DNA of 60,539 nt from Anaerolineae bacterium (GTDB lineage: Bacteria; Chloroflexota; Anaerolineae; UBA4142; SHND01), in the NCBI GenBank assembly GCA_021463195.1, contig JAJTXZ010000023.1, positions 1 through 60,539 on the forward strand. Direction: 5' to 3'. Under the pieces are notes generated by a model. It was given only the letters and a program-made list of their open reading frames with translations. It was not told where the DNA came from and did not search any database. Every line of letters begins with the position of its first letter. The stretch's first letter is position 1. Positions 51,248-60,494 of this stretch are shown here, one piece after another. The position numbers were made by a program, and so were the translations under genes.

Positions 51248-53308
51248 GTGAAACGCGTTTTAAAATTCGCCCCGTATCTAATTTTGTGCGTCGGTTTCGC
51301 GCTGCGCTTATTTCGGCTCGGCGCCAACAGTTTGTGGTACGACGAGACGGTGAGTCTGCTGCTCGCGCGCGCCGACCTCGCTGAATTGATTCGCCACACC
51401 GCTGGCGACATTCACCCCCCCCTCTATTATTTGCTCCTGCATTTCTGGATTCGCCTCGCGGGGTGGTCGGAATTTTCCGCCGCGTTTTTGTCGCTGTGGT
51501 TTGGCGCGCTGCTCGTCGCGCTCGTGTATCGCGCGACGCGCGAATGGTTGGGCGCGCGCGGCATTGCCTGCGTCGCCGCGCTGCTCGTCGCCGTTTCGCC
51601 GTACAATATTTGGTATTCGCAAGAAGTTCGCATGTACACCGTCGGCGCGACGCTCGGTTTGCTGTCGGTATATTTTTTGCGGCGTATGTTGACGCGCGAA
51701 AAAATTTTCACGCGCGATTTTTTCGCCTACGCGCTTTTTACCGCGCTCGGATTTTATACCCTCTACTATTTTGTTTTTTTGATGGTGTTTCAATGGCTGT
51801 GGGTTGCGTATCGCGCAGCGTCAAACGCCAAGCGCCAAGCGTGTAACGCCAGTGGCTTGCCGCGCGCCCATTACCGTTTGCCGCTTGTTTTTTTACTCTC
51901 CCAACTCGCGCTCGTTCTGCTCTATCTCCCCTGGCTTGCCATCGCGTTTCGGCAGGCGCTGGATCCGCCGGTGCCGCCTTGGCGCGAATTTACTCCACTG
52001 TCGCGCGTGCTTTTGGAAACGTTCAGCGCGCTGCTTTGGGGGCAGTCCGTTGACCCCATAACGTTCGCGCCGTTGACGCTGTTGGCGTTGCTGCCAATCG
52101 GCGTGTGGCTGTGGCGCGTAACCCGGTCGGCGAACGATAATCGAAAAGCGGCGTTTGGCTATGCCGTCTCGCCGTGGTTCCTGTTTGCCTACACCTTCAT
52201 TCCGCTTGCGACGCTGTATCTGTTTTCGCTGTGGAAGCCGTTGTATCACGCGCGCTATATCTTTACGTACGCGCCCGCGTTTTATATCCTCGCGGCGGGC
52301 GCGTGGGTTTTCACCGCGTCGAGTTTTATGAAATGGTTCCGCGCGCGCCGCGATAACTTGGCCATCGCGTTGGCGGCGTTGGCGTTGTTGATTGGTCTCG
52401 GCTTTACCGCGCTGACGGGATATTCGTTATACAATTTTTGGTTCAATCCGCAGTACGCGGAGGATGATTTGCGCGGCGCCGTAAATTACATTGCCGAACG
52501 GTGGCGGCCCGGCGATGTGATTTTGGTGAATGCGGGGTATGCGTATCCCGCGCTGGAATATTATTTTCCCGCGCCCATTGAACGCGAACGGCTGTCTGTC
52601 TATCGCGCGCAGGAAACGGACGCGCCGCTGGTTTTGCAAACCGGTTCCATCGGCGGCGCGCAAAATCTTGGCTGGGGCGACCCGCGTTCCGATTTTTACG
52701 CGACAACGGCGGACGAAACGCGCGCGGCGTTGGACCGTGTGTCGCGAAATTATGCGCGCGTGTGGATGTTGCGAATTTATGACACGGTGGTGGACCCGCA
52801 CGGCGTGATACGCGATTATTTTAATACGCGCGCGATCTTGTTTGACGACCAAGCCTTTGGCGGCGAAGCGCAAACGCGCGCGCAAGGATTCATCATGGCG
52901 CCGCCGCGCGCCTTGCCCGAGCGCGCGACGCGCGTGAATCAAAATTTGGACGAACGCGTGGAATTGGTCGGTTACGAAATAGGGGCGCGCGCATTGCGTC
53001 GGGGTGAATTTTTTGATGCGGCGTTATATTGGAAATTAGCGCAAACGGTCAATTACAATTATCAAGTGACGCTGCAACTCTTGAACGCGAACGGCGAAAA
53101 TGTCGCGCAAACCGACGAGCTGCCGCTTGGCCAAGTTTTGCCCATGACGCGCTGGCAAACGAATATTTTGTATCGTGAGCCGCTGCGTTTGAAAATTCCC
53201 GAAACGCTCGCGGCGGGCGCGTATCGCGCGATTGTGAAATTATACGAGCCGCGTTCGGGCGAAATTTTGGGCGAACCAGTCGAATTGGGCGCCGTTCAAA
53301 TTCGTTGA
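51248..53308 (+). CDS. PMT/ArnT-like membrane glycosyltransferase
   Basis: A 686-residue GT-C enzyme with about eleven helices. LWYDETVSLLL (DE motif) and GDIHPPLYYLLLHFW match the family; IWYSQEVRMYTVGATLGL is the second signature region. The C-terminal beta-domain contains RVELVGYEIGARAL, similar to the other two PMT proteins. The in-frame extension to 51104 overlaps the ligase gene and is unlike the family; a GTG at 51248 starts just before the first helix and is chosen. It may use an extended -10 (TGCTACCAT) at 51230-51238. It is the third PMT-type protein in the cluster. Confidence 0.83.
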   Translation: MKRVLKFAPYLILCVGFALRLFRLGANSLWYDETVSLLLARADLAELIRHTAGDIHPPLYYLLLHFWIRLAGWSEFSAAFLSLWFGALLVALVYRATREWLGARGIACVAALLVAVSPYNIWYSQEVRMYTVGATLGLLSVYFLRRMLTREKIFTRDFFAYALFTALGFYTLYYFVFLMVFQWLWVAYRAASNAKRQACNASGLPRAHYRLPLVFLLSQLALVLLYLPWLAIAFRQALDPPVPPWREFTPLSRVLLETFSALLWGQSVDPITFAPLTLLALLPIGVWLWRVTRSANDNRKAAFGYAVSPWFLFAYTFIPLATLYLFSLWKPLYHARYIFTYAPAFYILAAGAWVFTASSFMKWFRARRDNLAIALAALALLIGLGFTALTGYSLYNFWFNPQYAEDDLRGAVNYIAERWRPGDVILVNAGYAYPALEYYFPAPIERERLSVYRAQETDAPLVLQTGSIGGAQNLGWGDPRSDFYATTADETRAALDRVSRNYARVWMLRIYDTVVDPHGVIRDYFNTRAILFDDQAFGGEAQTRAQGFIMAPPRALPERATRVNQNLDERVELVGYEIGARALRRGEFFDAALYWKLAQTVNYNYQVTLQLLNANGENVAQTDELPLGQVLPMTRWQTNILYREPLRLKIPETLAAGAYRAIVKLYEPRSGEILGEPVELGAVQIR

Positions 53309-53331
53309 TTTTTCAAATGCCAAAAGTACGT

Positions 53332-53337
53332 TATAAT
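53332..53337 (+). promoter_or_regulatory. -10 box of the tRNA cluster
   Basis: TATAAT, 16 nt before the first tRNA. The -35 region is poor (TTTTTC at 17-nt spacing). Confidence 0.5.
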
Positions 53338-53352
53338 CGTTGGCGCAATTAA

Positions 53353-53426
53353 CGGGGCGTGGCGCAGTCCGGTAGCGCGCTTGGTTTGGGACCATGAGGC
53401 CGGAGGTTCGAATCCTCTCGCCCCGA
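53353..53426 (+). tRNA. tRNA-Pro (TGG)
   Basis: The acceptor stem CGGGGCG (53353-53359) pairs with CGCCCCG (53419-53425), followed by discriminator A. D-stem GCGC/GCGC; anticodon loop TTTGGGA gives anticodon TGG; T-arm GGAGG-TTCGAAT-CCTCT. The anticodon stem has one T-T mismatch. CCA is not encoded. Confidence 0.95.
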
Positions 53427-53455
53427 CTCGAAATTTTGGATTTTTGATTTGAAAC

Positions 53456-53527
53456 GCGGGAGTAATTCAGTGGCAGAATGTCGCCCTTCCAAGGCGAACG
53501 TCGCCGGTTCGAATCCGGTCTCCCGCT
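53456..53527 (+). tRNA. tRNA-Gly (TCC)
   Basis: GCGGGAG (53456-53462) pairs with CTCCCGC (53520-53526). Anticodon stem TCGCC/GGCGA with loop CTTCCAA gives TCC. T-arm GCCGG-TTCGAAT-CCGGT. No encoded CCA. Confidence 0.96.
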
Positions 53528-53538
53528 CTGCGTTTTGA

Positions 53539-53610
53539 GGGCCTGTAGCTCAACGGTAGAGCAGAGTGCTCATAACGCTTTGGTTGCAGGTTCGAACCCT
53601 GCCGGGCCCA
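53539..53610 (+). tRNA. tRNA-Met (CAT), elongator type or tRNA-Ile2
   Basis: GGGCCTG (53539-53545) pairs with CGGGCCC (53603-53609). Anticodon loop CTCATAA gives CAT. The three G-C pairs of an initiator anticodon stem are absent, so it is an elongator Met or lysidine-modified Ile2. Sequence alone does not decide. Confidence 0.93.
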
Positions 53611-53685
53611 TTGCATAAATTCGCGGCGAGTTTCATTCGCGCTTTTTTAAAACACGCGCCGCCATTCAAACTTTAGTCTCGCTTG

Positions 53686-53723
53686 AAAAAGCGCCGCGCC
53701 GGTCTTGCGCCGGCGCGTTTTTT
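53686..53723 (+). terminator. Terminator of the tRNA cluster
   Basis: A-run, CGCGCCGG, a 7-nt loop, CCGGCGCG, then six T residues. Confidence 0.85.
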
Positions 53724-53750
53724 ATTTTCCACAATGCGCGCGCGTTTCGC

Positions 53751-54152
53751 CTAGCCCCCCTCGCGCGCAAATAACGCGCGCGCAATCAGCGCGAGACCGC
53801 CGACGAGCAAGATAAGCATGCCGAGCGTGACGAATAAAGTCGTGGGCGCAAAATAGATTTGCAGATTTGAAACGACGCCGATGAGCATGCCAAGCAAACT
53901 TGCCGCCGTGAGAATCCAACCGATGAGATTGCGATAATTGAAAAATAAAATCGCGACGCCGATGAGAAAAAACACGAGCGTTAACGCGAACGCCGATACT
54001 TGGCCCAAAAATGGCACATGCCAACCCCAAAAAGTGTTGGTGACGACAATTTGATTCATCAGCATATAACCGCCCGCGAGCGCCATAATGACACCGATGA
54101 TGAATGCGCCAATCCCGCCAGGCGTGCCGCCCGCGCCGCGTTTTATTGCCAT
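53751..54152 (-). CDS. Small membrane protein with four helices
   Basis: A 133-residue protein with four hydrophobic segments and a Gly-rich start (MAIKRGAGGTPGGIGAFIIG). AAAGGAGGAG sits before the ATG at 54152. No motif is recognised. The next genes on the same strand are also small membrane proteins, spaced 99 and 59 nt apart, and each has its own good ribosome binding site. Confidence 0.75.
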   Translation of the reverse strand: MAIKRGAGGTPGGIGAFIIGVIMALAGGYMLMNQIVVTNTFWGWHVPFLGQVSAFALTLVFFLIGVAILFFNYRNLIGWILTAASLLGMLIGVVSNLQIYFAPTTLFVTLGMLILLVGGLALIARALFAREGG

Positions 54153-54251
54153 AGCTCCTCCTTTGCGCGCGTAGGATACGCGGAAAAATTTTTCAAATAA
54201 AAAACAGGACGACGCTTGGCGCATCGTCCCGTCGCGTTTCAGCTTGACGCG

Positions 54252-54476
54252 CTAGAACAATCCGCGCAGCGTTAACGCGAATCCGACAATCATCAGCGGA
54301 ATTCCGATGATGGCGCCCAATACGGTTAACGTTACGAGAACGCCTGCGACCAGCAATACAAAACCCAATATCACCGCCAATAATCGTCCGGTCAAGCCGA
54401 GAATGAACGACACTAGATTCCACAACCATGCCAACGGCGTTAGCAAAAATGGAACTCGGTCTGTGCGCGCTGTCAT
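54252..54476 (-). CDS. Very small membrane protein with two helices
   Basis: A 74-residue protein with two hydrophobic segments (about 12-35 and 36-68) and a short basic start (MTARTDRVPF). GGGAGGAAAATC precedes the ATG. The family is not recognised. Confidence 0.7.
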   Translation of the reverse strand: MTARTDRVPFLLTPLAWLWNLVSFILGLTGRLLAVILGFVLLVAGVLVTLTVLGAIIGIPLMIVGFALTLRGLF

Positions 54477-54535
54477 TTTGATTTTCCTCCCTCGTTACAT
54501 ACGTCAAGCCGCGTCACAAGTTTCAGGCGCGTCGG

Positions 54536-55042
54536 TCAGCGGCGACGCCAAACTTGCGCGAGCAAAATCGCGCCAAGCAGCACGAGCAAGAGGGGCCAAT
54601 ACGGGCCCAAAAATCCAAGCGCGCCTTGCCATGAACTGAAGATTAAAAACGCGGCGGCGCTCAACAAAATCAAACTGCCTCCTCTGGTGATGCCGTCGCG
54701 CAGTTCGCCTTGCATCAAATGCCGCAGCAAAATTCCGATGCCGACCAAACCCGGCAGCAGCGTCCACATGTACGTCCAGCTTGCCCAGTTGCCCGTTATA
54801 TTTTGCCAATACAAAATCGCGCCGACGCCGCCGGCGATCGCCGCGGGAAGCAGCAAGCGCGGCGTCCAGGTCAACACTGCCGCCAATAAAAAAACGCCGC
54901 CGAGGGCGACCACGAGCAGCGGCCAATTCGACGCGTTGAGCGCGTACATACGCAGCGTTGGAAATATTTGAATTGCCAACAAATAAGCGCCGAGTAAAAT
55001 CAAAAATAACGCCACGAAAATGCGCGCGGGCTTGGCTCGCAT
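54536..55042 (-). CDS. DUF5668/LiaI-like membrane protein
   Basis: A 168-residue protein with five or six hydrophobic segments. MRAKPARIFVALFLILLGAY and LNASNWPLLVVALGGVFLL, and near the end GPYWPLLLVLLGAILL, are like the LiaI/LiaF-type transmembrane region (DUF5668), seen in envelope-stress proteins. TAGGAGAG precedes the ATG. The cytoplasmic or C-terminal LiaF domain is missing. Role unknown. Confidence 0.72.
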   Translation of the reverse strand: MRAKPARIFVALFLILLGAYLLAIQIFPTLRMYALNASNWPLLVVALGGVFLLAAVLTWTPRLLLPAAIAGGVGAILYWQNITGNWASWTYMWTLLPGLVGIGILLRHLMQGELRDGITRGGSLILLSAAAFLIFSSWQGALGFLGPYWPLLLVLLGAILLAQVWRRR

Positions 55043-55244
55043 ATAACTCTCCTATCGCAGGGCTTGATGTGTTTCAATTTTCGCATAGAACCGCTGATTT
55101 GCGCCAGTGCCTTTACGATGCGGCGCGCGGACAGCTAACGGTTTTTGTCGGCAGAGTGTTATGAATCGGAATGCGCGCGCCAAGATTGGCGACGCGACTG
55201 TTTTAAATTTGACGCGGCGCGGCGTGGTCAAATAAAATTTTCAT

Positions 55245-56132
55245 TCATTTCGCAAAACCGCCGTTCGCGAACAAAATGCCGCGCCAAGACAATGATTTGT
55301 CCGCGCGCTGCGCGAGAAGGAGCAGCGCTTCATCTTTGCCGCTTTCGCCCAGTCCTTTGACATACACTGTTTTCACCACCTGGATATTCGGGTCCCACAT
55401 GCCGAGCGGATTTACGCCGCCGAGCAATTTTGTCTGATCGGTTTCGTTCGTCACATCCACGAGAATATTGCGCGCGGGCGCGACCCATTTGTTTAATAAC
55501 AACAATGCTTCCGCGCGCGAAACCTGCGTGCCTTCCGAGAGCCAATAGCCGACGGCGAACGGCTCGCTCATCATGTTCTGGAGCGCGTCAAAGTTTTTGC
55601 CTTGCAGCGCGGCTGCTAGCGCGCGCGTAAAAGTTTCGGTATTTACACTAGTGGACGCGGTGACGGTGGGCGCGGCATTGGGCGCGGCGACAGGTTCGGT
55701 CAACGCCGAGTCCGCCGAGACCCAACACTCGCTCACGGAACCGTTCGGACAAAGCACGCGCCACCATGTCGCATCCGCGTTTGTGACGCCCGTGACTTGC
55801 GCGGTTTGCCCCGCATAGATGCCGCCGACAATTTCATATTGCACGCCCGGACCTTGGCGAATGTTAATGTCTTGTTTCGCGCGCACGTATTGCGTAGCGG
55901 TCGGTTTGGTCGGAAACGTCGAGGTGGCGCCGGGCGCGACGGTGATGGGAATGGGCGTGCTGGGCGGCGCGGTGGAATTGATTGAAAGCGTTGGCGGTGT
56001 CGTCGGCGCGTTCAGCCGCGCCGCGTCGGGCGTTGCGGTGACGACAATGATGACGGGCGTTGGCGCGGGCGCTTGCGCCGCGCAGCCGCCGCTGAACATC
56101 AACAAAGTCAGACCCAGAAAAAATTTTTGCAT
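55245..56132 (-). CDS. SH3-domain lipoprotein
   Basis: A 295-residue lipoprotein: signal peptide with lipobox FSGGC (Cys 17), a Thr/Pro-rich linker (about 20-75) and a bacterial SH3 domain (about 82-145, with QDINIRQGPGVQYEIVGGI). SH3 domains of this type bind peptidoglycan or other surface polymers. The C-terminal half (about 160-295, FTRALAAALQGKNFDALQNM, ending NGGFAK) is not recognised, possibly an NTF2-like domain. GAGGAAC lies before the ATG at 56132. Confidence 0.85.
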   Translation of the reverse strand: MQKFFLGLTLLMFSGGCAAQAPAPTPVIIVVTATPDAARLNAPTTPPTLSINSTAPPSTPIPITVAPGATSTFPTKPTATQYVRAKQDINIRQGPGVQYEIVGGIYAGQTAQVTGVTNADATWWRVLCPNGSVSECWVSADSALTEPVAAPNAAPTVTASTSVNTETFTRALAAALQGKNFDALQNMMSEPFAVGYWLSEGTQVSRAEALLLLNKWVAPARNILVDVTNETDQTKLLGGVNPLGMWDPNIQVVKTVYVKGLGESGKDEALLLLAQRADKSLSWRGILFANGGFAK

Positions 56133-56663
56133 CGCGTTCCTCGAAATTTTTTGATGAGCTATATTCCACCGCGCGCAAGACACGAATGAATTGCGCGCGC
56201 ATTCCTCTTCCAGACGCCCGCGCGCGCGAATCGTTCCGCGCGCCGACCAATTCTAAAACGGCAGCGTAAAAGAAGGTTTGGCGTTTTCGAGATTACCTCG
56301 TCCCATTATCAACGCCGCGTAAAACGCGCGCGCAATATCCGTCGGTATTTTTGTGTTATGGCGCGACGTTTGCATTGTACGCTATCCCATTGTCGTCTGC
56401 AACCAATCTCGCCAAAAGGGATGTGCGCCACGATTTTGGGCGAATCGAATTCGCTCGCAACAAATACACGAAACGTCCCTGCGGACGTTCCTACTAGTCT
56501 GCGACGGCAGGCTTGGCGTTCTGGTTGCCGCGATCTTCCAAGCGCTTGTCCAATGCCCCAAAAGTGAACTGCAACTGGCGCGCCATGACCATTTGCCTAT
56601 TCAAAAGAGAAGATGGTTCGTGCTATTCTGTCGGTGGGGGAAAGAAAGCGAGAAGATCTTTGT
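56133..56663. other. Intergenic region of 531 nt
   Basis: No supported gene: the short open frames have no ribosome binding site and no recognisable product. It holds a hairpin AACGTCC-CTGC-GGACGTT (56471-56488) and, close to the next gene, an extended -10 box TGCTATTCT (56621-56629). Confidence 0.7.
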
Positions 56664-58619
56664 ATGCAAACGTCAAAAATATTGTTTGTGCTCGGGGGCT
56701 TGATATTGACGCTAAGTTTGAGCGCGGGAACTTTGCGCGCGTCCAATCAAGCGCCGCGCGCGACGCTTCATCCACTCCTCCAAATCGAGCCGGTTAATAC
56801 CTATATTGTCACCAAGACTGACGATGCCGGGATTAACAGCAAGGGCGCAGCTGGCACGCTGCGTTGGGCGATTAATCAAGCCAATGCTAGCGCGGGCTTT
56901 GATTTGATTCGGTTTGACATCGCTGGCAGCGGTGTGCAGACTATCTCGGTCAAAGATTGGTTGCCCGAATTGACCGACAACGCAGGCACGATGATTGACG
57001 GCACGCAGAGCGATGATCGCATCCAACTTGATATGGGCCAAGCCAATCCCTATCACGATGCTCTTTCCCTTGAAGGCCACTATAACGTCATCAAAGGTTT
57101 GATTATCAATAATAACCCGAGCGGCGTCATTGGCATCAGCACGCGCAACGGCAGCAGCTATAACACGATTATCGGCAATTATCTTGGCACGAACGCGGCA
57201 GGCACCGCAGCCAAAAAGATGATGGAAGGCGTGCATATTCACGCGGGCAGCCATGATAACGTAATCGGCGGTGTCAATGGCGTCACGCCCGGCGGCGCGT
57301 GCACCGGCGACTGCAATCTAATTTCGGGAAATTTTCATCAAGGCATCGTCATTGATCATGCCGACAATAATCGAGTGATTGGCAATTTTATCGGCACCAA
57401 TGCCAGCGGCAACGGCGCGATTTCCAATTCCGACGACGGCGTGCTGATTGCCAATTCCTCTGACAACATTATCGGCGGTCCAACGCCGGAAGAACGCAAT
57501 GTTATTTCGGGCAACACTAATATCAATCTCGAAGTTGGACAGAATGATCGCGCCACGCGTCGAAATCTTGTGCAAGGCAATTATATCGGCACGAATAGCG
57601 CGGGCAATGCGGCAATGTCGAGTCAACGCAACGGCGTCGTGTTGGCAACAAATAGCGCCGAAACAATCTTGGACGGTAATGTGATTTCGGGCAATAACGG
57701 CACTGGCATCTTGATCTTCAAAGGTTCAGCGCGCAATCAAGTGATAAACAACAAGTTGGGCGTCGGCGCGAACGGCGTCACCAAAGTCGTGAATAACGGA
57801 AACGGTATTTTGGTCCAAACTAACAATAATCAAATCACGGACAATATTGTCGCCTATCACCCGTCGCAGGGTATTCGCATCAAAAGCGGCACCGGCAATC
57901 AAATTCGCCGCAATTCAATCTATGGCAATGCCGCGTTCGGCATCAACCTTCAAAAAGCGGGTTTTACGCCCAACGACGCCGGCGACCCGGATGCGGGCGC
58001 CAATATGCTTCAGAACTTTCAGGTTATTAGCAGCGCGGGCGTGAGCAATGGCATAATCACCGTGCAAGGTTCGCTCAACAGCCGACCCAATCAAAGATAC
58101 ATTCTCGAATTTTTCCATAATCCGATTTGCGACAATCTCTATAATCGCAATATCGGACAGGGTAAAACCTATTTGGGCATGACCGAAGTGACGACCAACG
58201 GCAGCGGCAACGCGACGTACACCGCGACGCTTGGCAGTGGTCCCGGAAATGGCATCGTGGTTGGCACCGCAACCGATTCGGCGGGCAACACCTCCGCTTT
58301 TTCGGAATGCGCCAAAATCCAAAGTTTGACGCCGCCGCCCTCAAAACCGGTATTGGTTTCGCCCGGCAATGGCGCGACAGCGACGAGCAATCCGCCTTTG
58401 TTAGATTGGGCGCCGTCGGAAAATGCGGTGCGCTATGTCGTCCTCATCAAAGAATCTTCCACCAAAGGCGCCAAAGTTCACGAGAACAAAAATGTGACGG
58501 GCGACCAATATACGCCGCCTACGCTCGCCGCCGGTAAAACCTATTTCTGGCGTATCAGCGCCTGCAATGCCGATAGCAAATGCGTCAAGTCCAAATGGTT
58601 TTCGTTCCAAGCGCCTTGA
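56664..58619 (+). CDS. Secreted parallel beta-helix protein with fibronectin-like C-terminal domain
   Basis: A 651-residue exported protein: signal peptide (about 1-27), then a right-handed beta-helix with repeated turns such as NVIKGLIINNNPSGVIGIS, YNTIIGNYLGTNAAGT, NRVIGNFIGTNASG and RNLVQGNYIGTNSAG (about 90-430), and a C-terminal Fn3-like domain from PSKPVLVSPGNGATATSNPP on. Such proteins bind or degrade polysaccharides or sit on the cell surface. No catalytic triad is recognised. The ATG at 56664 is chosen because the signal peptide starts there; a start at 56613 has no binding site. Confidence 0.85.
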   Translation: MQTSKILFVLGGLILTLSLSAGTLRASNQAPRATLHPLLQIEPVNTYIVTKTDDAGINSKGAAGTLRWAINQANASAGFDLIRFDIAGSGVQTISVKDWLPELTDNAGTMIDGTQSDDRIQLDMGQANPYHDALSLEGHYNVIKGLIINNNPSGVIGISTRNGSSYNTIIGNYLGTNAAGTAAKKMMEGVHIHAGSHDNVIGGVNGVTPGGACTGDCNLISGNFHQGIVIDHADNNRVIGNFIGTNASGNGAISNSDDGVLIANSSDNIIGGPTPEERNVISGNTNINLEVGQNDRATRRNLVQGNYIGTNSAGNAAMSSQRNGVVLATNSAETILDGNVISGNNGTGILIFKGSARNQVINNKLGVGANGVTKVVNNGNGILVQTNNNQITDNIVAYHPSQGIRIKSGTGNQIRRNSIYGNAAFGINLQKAGFTPNDAGDPDAGANMLQNFQVISSAGVSNGIITVQGSLNSRPNQRYILEFFHNPICDNLYNRNIGQGKTYLGMTEVTTNGSGNATYTATLGSGPGNGIVVGTATDSAGNTSAFSECAKIQSLTPPPSKPVLVSPGNGATATSNPPLLDWAPSENAVRYVVLIKESSTKGAKVHENKNVTGDQYTPPTLAAGKTYFWRISACNADSKCVKSKWFSFQAP

Positions 58620-58650
58620 TGCGATAGCGCTATCCTGACGCGCATAAAAA

Positions 58651-58697
58651 AAGCGGCGAGGAGTTGTTTGGGCCAACCAAACGCTCACTCGCCGCTT
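58651..58697. terminator. Bidirectional terminator
   Basis: AAGCGGCGAG (58651-58660) and CTCGCCGCTT (58688-58697) with an inner GTTTGG/CCAAAC stem, preceded by A-run and followed by T-run. It lies between the convergent beta-helix and glycosyltransferase genes and overlaps the glycosyltransferase stop. Confidence 0.85.
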
Positions 58698-59796
58698 ATT
58701 TTTTCAACATGCGCTTGAATAGCGCCTCATACTCATCCGTCACCGCGTCCCAAGTGAAATGTTGGCGCACGCGTTCTTGCGCGCGACAGCGATATTCTTC
58801 CGCGCGTTCCGGATGGTCAATCAAAGCTTGCAGCGTTTCCGCCAATGCCGGCGCGCCGCGCTTGCCATCGTAGGTCAAGCCCGCGTCGCCGATGGTTTCC
58901 AAATTTTCGCGCGTGTCATTCACGATGATGACATTGCCGAATGCCATCGCTTCAAGCACCGCCGGATGCGTGCCGCCCGCTTCCGATGTTTCCACAAACG
59001 CATAAGCGTGCGAAGATAATTCGTGATATCCGTTGCCGTACAAATATCCTGTGAAAATAACGCGCGGTCCCGCCGCCGCTTTTAATTCCTTGATATAATT
59101 TTCCGCGTACGGCGCATCGCCCACAATCACGCAGCGCATATCGGTCTTGAGTTGATCAAACGCCTTTACCAAATGATGCGCGCAATTTTCCGGCACCAAA
59201 CGCCCGACAAACAAAATATATTTTTGCGGCGTCAAGCCGTACTGTCGCATAAATTCGCCCGGCGGCACGGGTGTCACATCAGCCCCGTACGCAATGTATA
59301 CAGTCTCGGCGTTAAAGCGTTCGCGATAATAGCGCTGCACCTGTCGCGAATCCGTAATCACCAGATTGGGCAATTTTGTCGCCAACCATTCCGCGAACTG
59401 GATATATTTTTTCGCCAAAGGGGGCCATTTGCGCCGCTTCCAATCCAACCCGTCCACATTCAACGCCACTTTTTTTCCGCTTAGGCGCGGCACAAACGAA
59501 ATCGGACTATTGCCCGCGATAAACATCAGCGCCACATCATAATCTTGCGTCAGCGTGTGCGCCACTGCGAGCGCCGTATGCGTAATAGTATCGAGATATT
59601 TATTTGGAATGGTGGGCAAACGCACGAGACGTACGCCGCGATAATACGGTTTGGTGTACGTAACATGATGCGAACGACAATAGACGGTGACCGCGTGCCC
59701 GCGTTCGACGAGCCGCACGCTCAATTCTTCGGCGCAAGTTTCAAAGCCGCTATAATTCGCCGGAATCCCGCGCGTGCCGACCAACGCGATTTTCAC
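58696..59796 (-). CDS. GT4 family glycosyltransferase with DUF1972 N-terminus
   Basis: A 366-residue GT-B glycosyltransferase. The N-terminal part MKIALVGTRGIPANYSGFET is the DUF1972 signature of rhamnosyltransferase-type enzymes; the C-terminal donor-binding domain contains ILFVGRLVPENCAHHLVKAF and FVETSEAGGTHPAVLEAMAFG. It probably transfers a sugar from a nucleotide sugar to a lipid-linked or surface glycan, inside the cell. The start is GTG at 59796, overlapping the methyltransferase stop by 4 nt (GTGA), so the two are coupled. Confidence 0.9.
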   Translation of the reverse strand: MKIALVGTRGIPANYSGFETCAEELSVRLVERGHAVTVYCRSHHVTYTKPYYRGVRLVRLPTIPNKYLDTITHTALAVAHTLTQDYDVALMFIAGNSPISFVPRLSGKKVALNVDGLDWKRRKWPPLAKKYIQFAEWLATKLPNLVITDSRQVQRYYRERFNAETVYIAYGADVTPVPPGEFMRQYGLTPQKYILFVGRLVPENCAHHLVKAFDQLKTDMRCVIVGDAPYAENYIKELKAAAGPRVIFTGYLYGNGYHELSSHAYAFVETSEAGGTHPAVLEAMAFGNVIIVNDTRENLETIGDAGLTYDGKRGAPALAETLQALIDHPERAEEYRCRAQERVRQHFTWDAVTDEYEALFKRMLKK

Positions 59797-60494
59797 GCAT
59801 CCTCCGTGCGAACATGTTCAGCCCAAAGGCGCGGCGCGCTAACGCCGACGCGCGCGTCGGGCAGAGTGACGAGATAAAATGATTTGGTCAATCCCAGCGC
59901 GCGTTCACGAAATAGCTGCGCGTCGGGAAATAAAGCTTGCAATTCTTGCGACGTTAAATAATGAACCGACATGAGTTCGTCCCACTGCGCGCCCGCGAGG
60001 CGACACATGGCGCGCTGCGCGCGCCACGGCATCCGCCAAAAAAAGGGCAGCGGTAAATGCGAATGACTCTCTAACGGAAATGCGCCGTTGGGCGTTTGCA
60101 CAAAAAAACGCTGTCCTGTCCGGCGGATTTCAGCGGCCAACGCGGCGGGGCGCGCTACATGTTCAATGACGGAATTACAAAACACCAAATTGAATTGCTC
60201 ATCTCTAAACGGCAGATGTTCGCCGTCCGCGCGCACGCACAACGCTTGCGGAAAACGGCGCCGCGCGTCCAATAATTCATCTTCGCCAAAATCCATCAAA
60301 ATTACGCGCGGCGCGTTGACTCCCAACGCGCGCAGCTCGTTTAAAAGATAACTGCCGGGCCCGCCGCCCAAGTCCAGCCACCAACGCGTGTCTGTATGCC
60401 GTCCCAAACATTCCCAAAAGAAACGAAAGCGGCGATGACGAAAACCGTCTGTGATTTGATAGCGGCGGCGCGCTAACCATGTTCGAACCTTCAT
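59793..60494 (-). CDS. Class I SAM-dependent methyltransferase
   Basis: A 233-residue methyltransferase with motif I WWLDLGGGPGSYLLNELRAL, an acidic VILMDFGEDEL, and FNLVFCNSVIEHVARP with PNGAFPLESHSHLPLPF downstream. A GlyGlyGly in motif I instead of GCG is unusual but common in such paralogues. It lies upstream of the GT4 gene with a 4-nt overlap, so it probably modifies the same glycan. The gene lies at the right edge and is complete. Confidence 0.88.
   Translation of the reverse strand: MKVRTWLARRRYQITDGFRHRRFRFFWECLGRHTDTRWWLDLGGGPGSYLLNELRALGVNAPRVILMDFGEDELLDARRRFPQALCVRADGEHLPFRDEQFNLVFCNSVIEHVARPAALAAEIRRTGQRFFVQTPNGAFPLESHSHLPLPFFWRMPWRAQRAMCRLAGAQWDELMSVHYLTSQELQALFPDAQLFRERALGLTKSFYLVTLPDARVGVSAPRLWAEHVRTEDA

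Noticed and set aside
51414-51421. C8 run in the third PMT glycosyltransferase as a phase switch
   Set aside because: Eight bases, encoding conserved His-Pro-Pro; too short to set apart from normal codon use here.
56354-56703. Short open frames in the gap before the beta-helix gene
   Set aside because: No ribosome binding site, no homology seen, and their amino-acid composition is Arg/Cys-rich, as expected for non-coding DNA.
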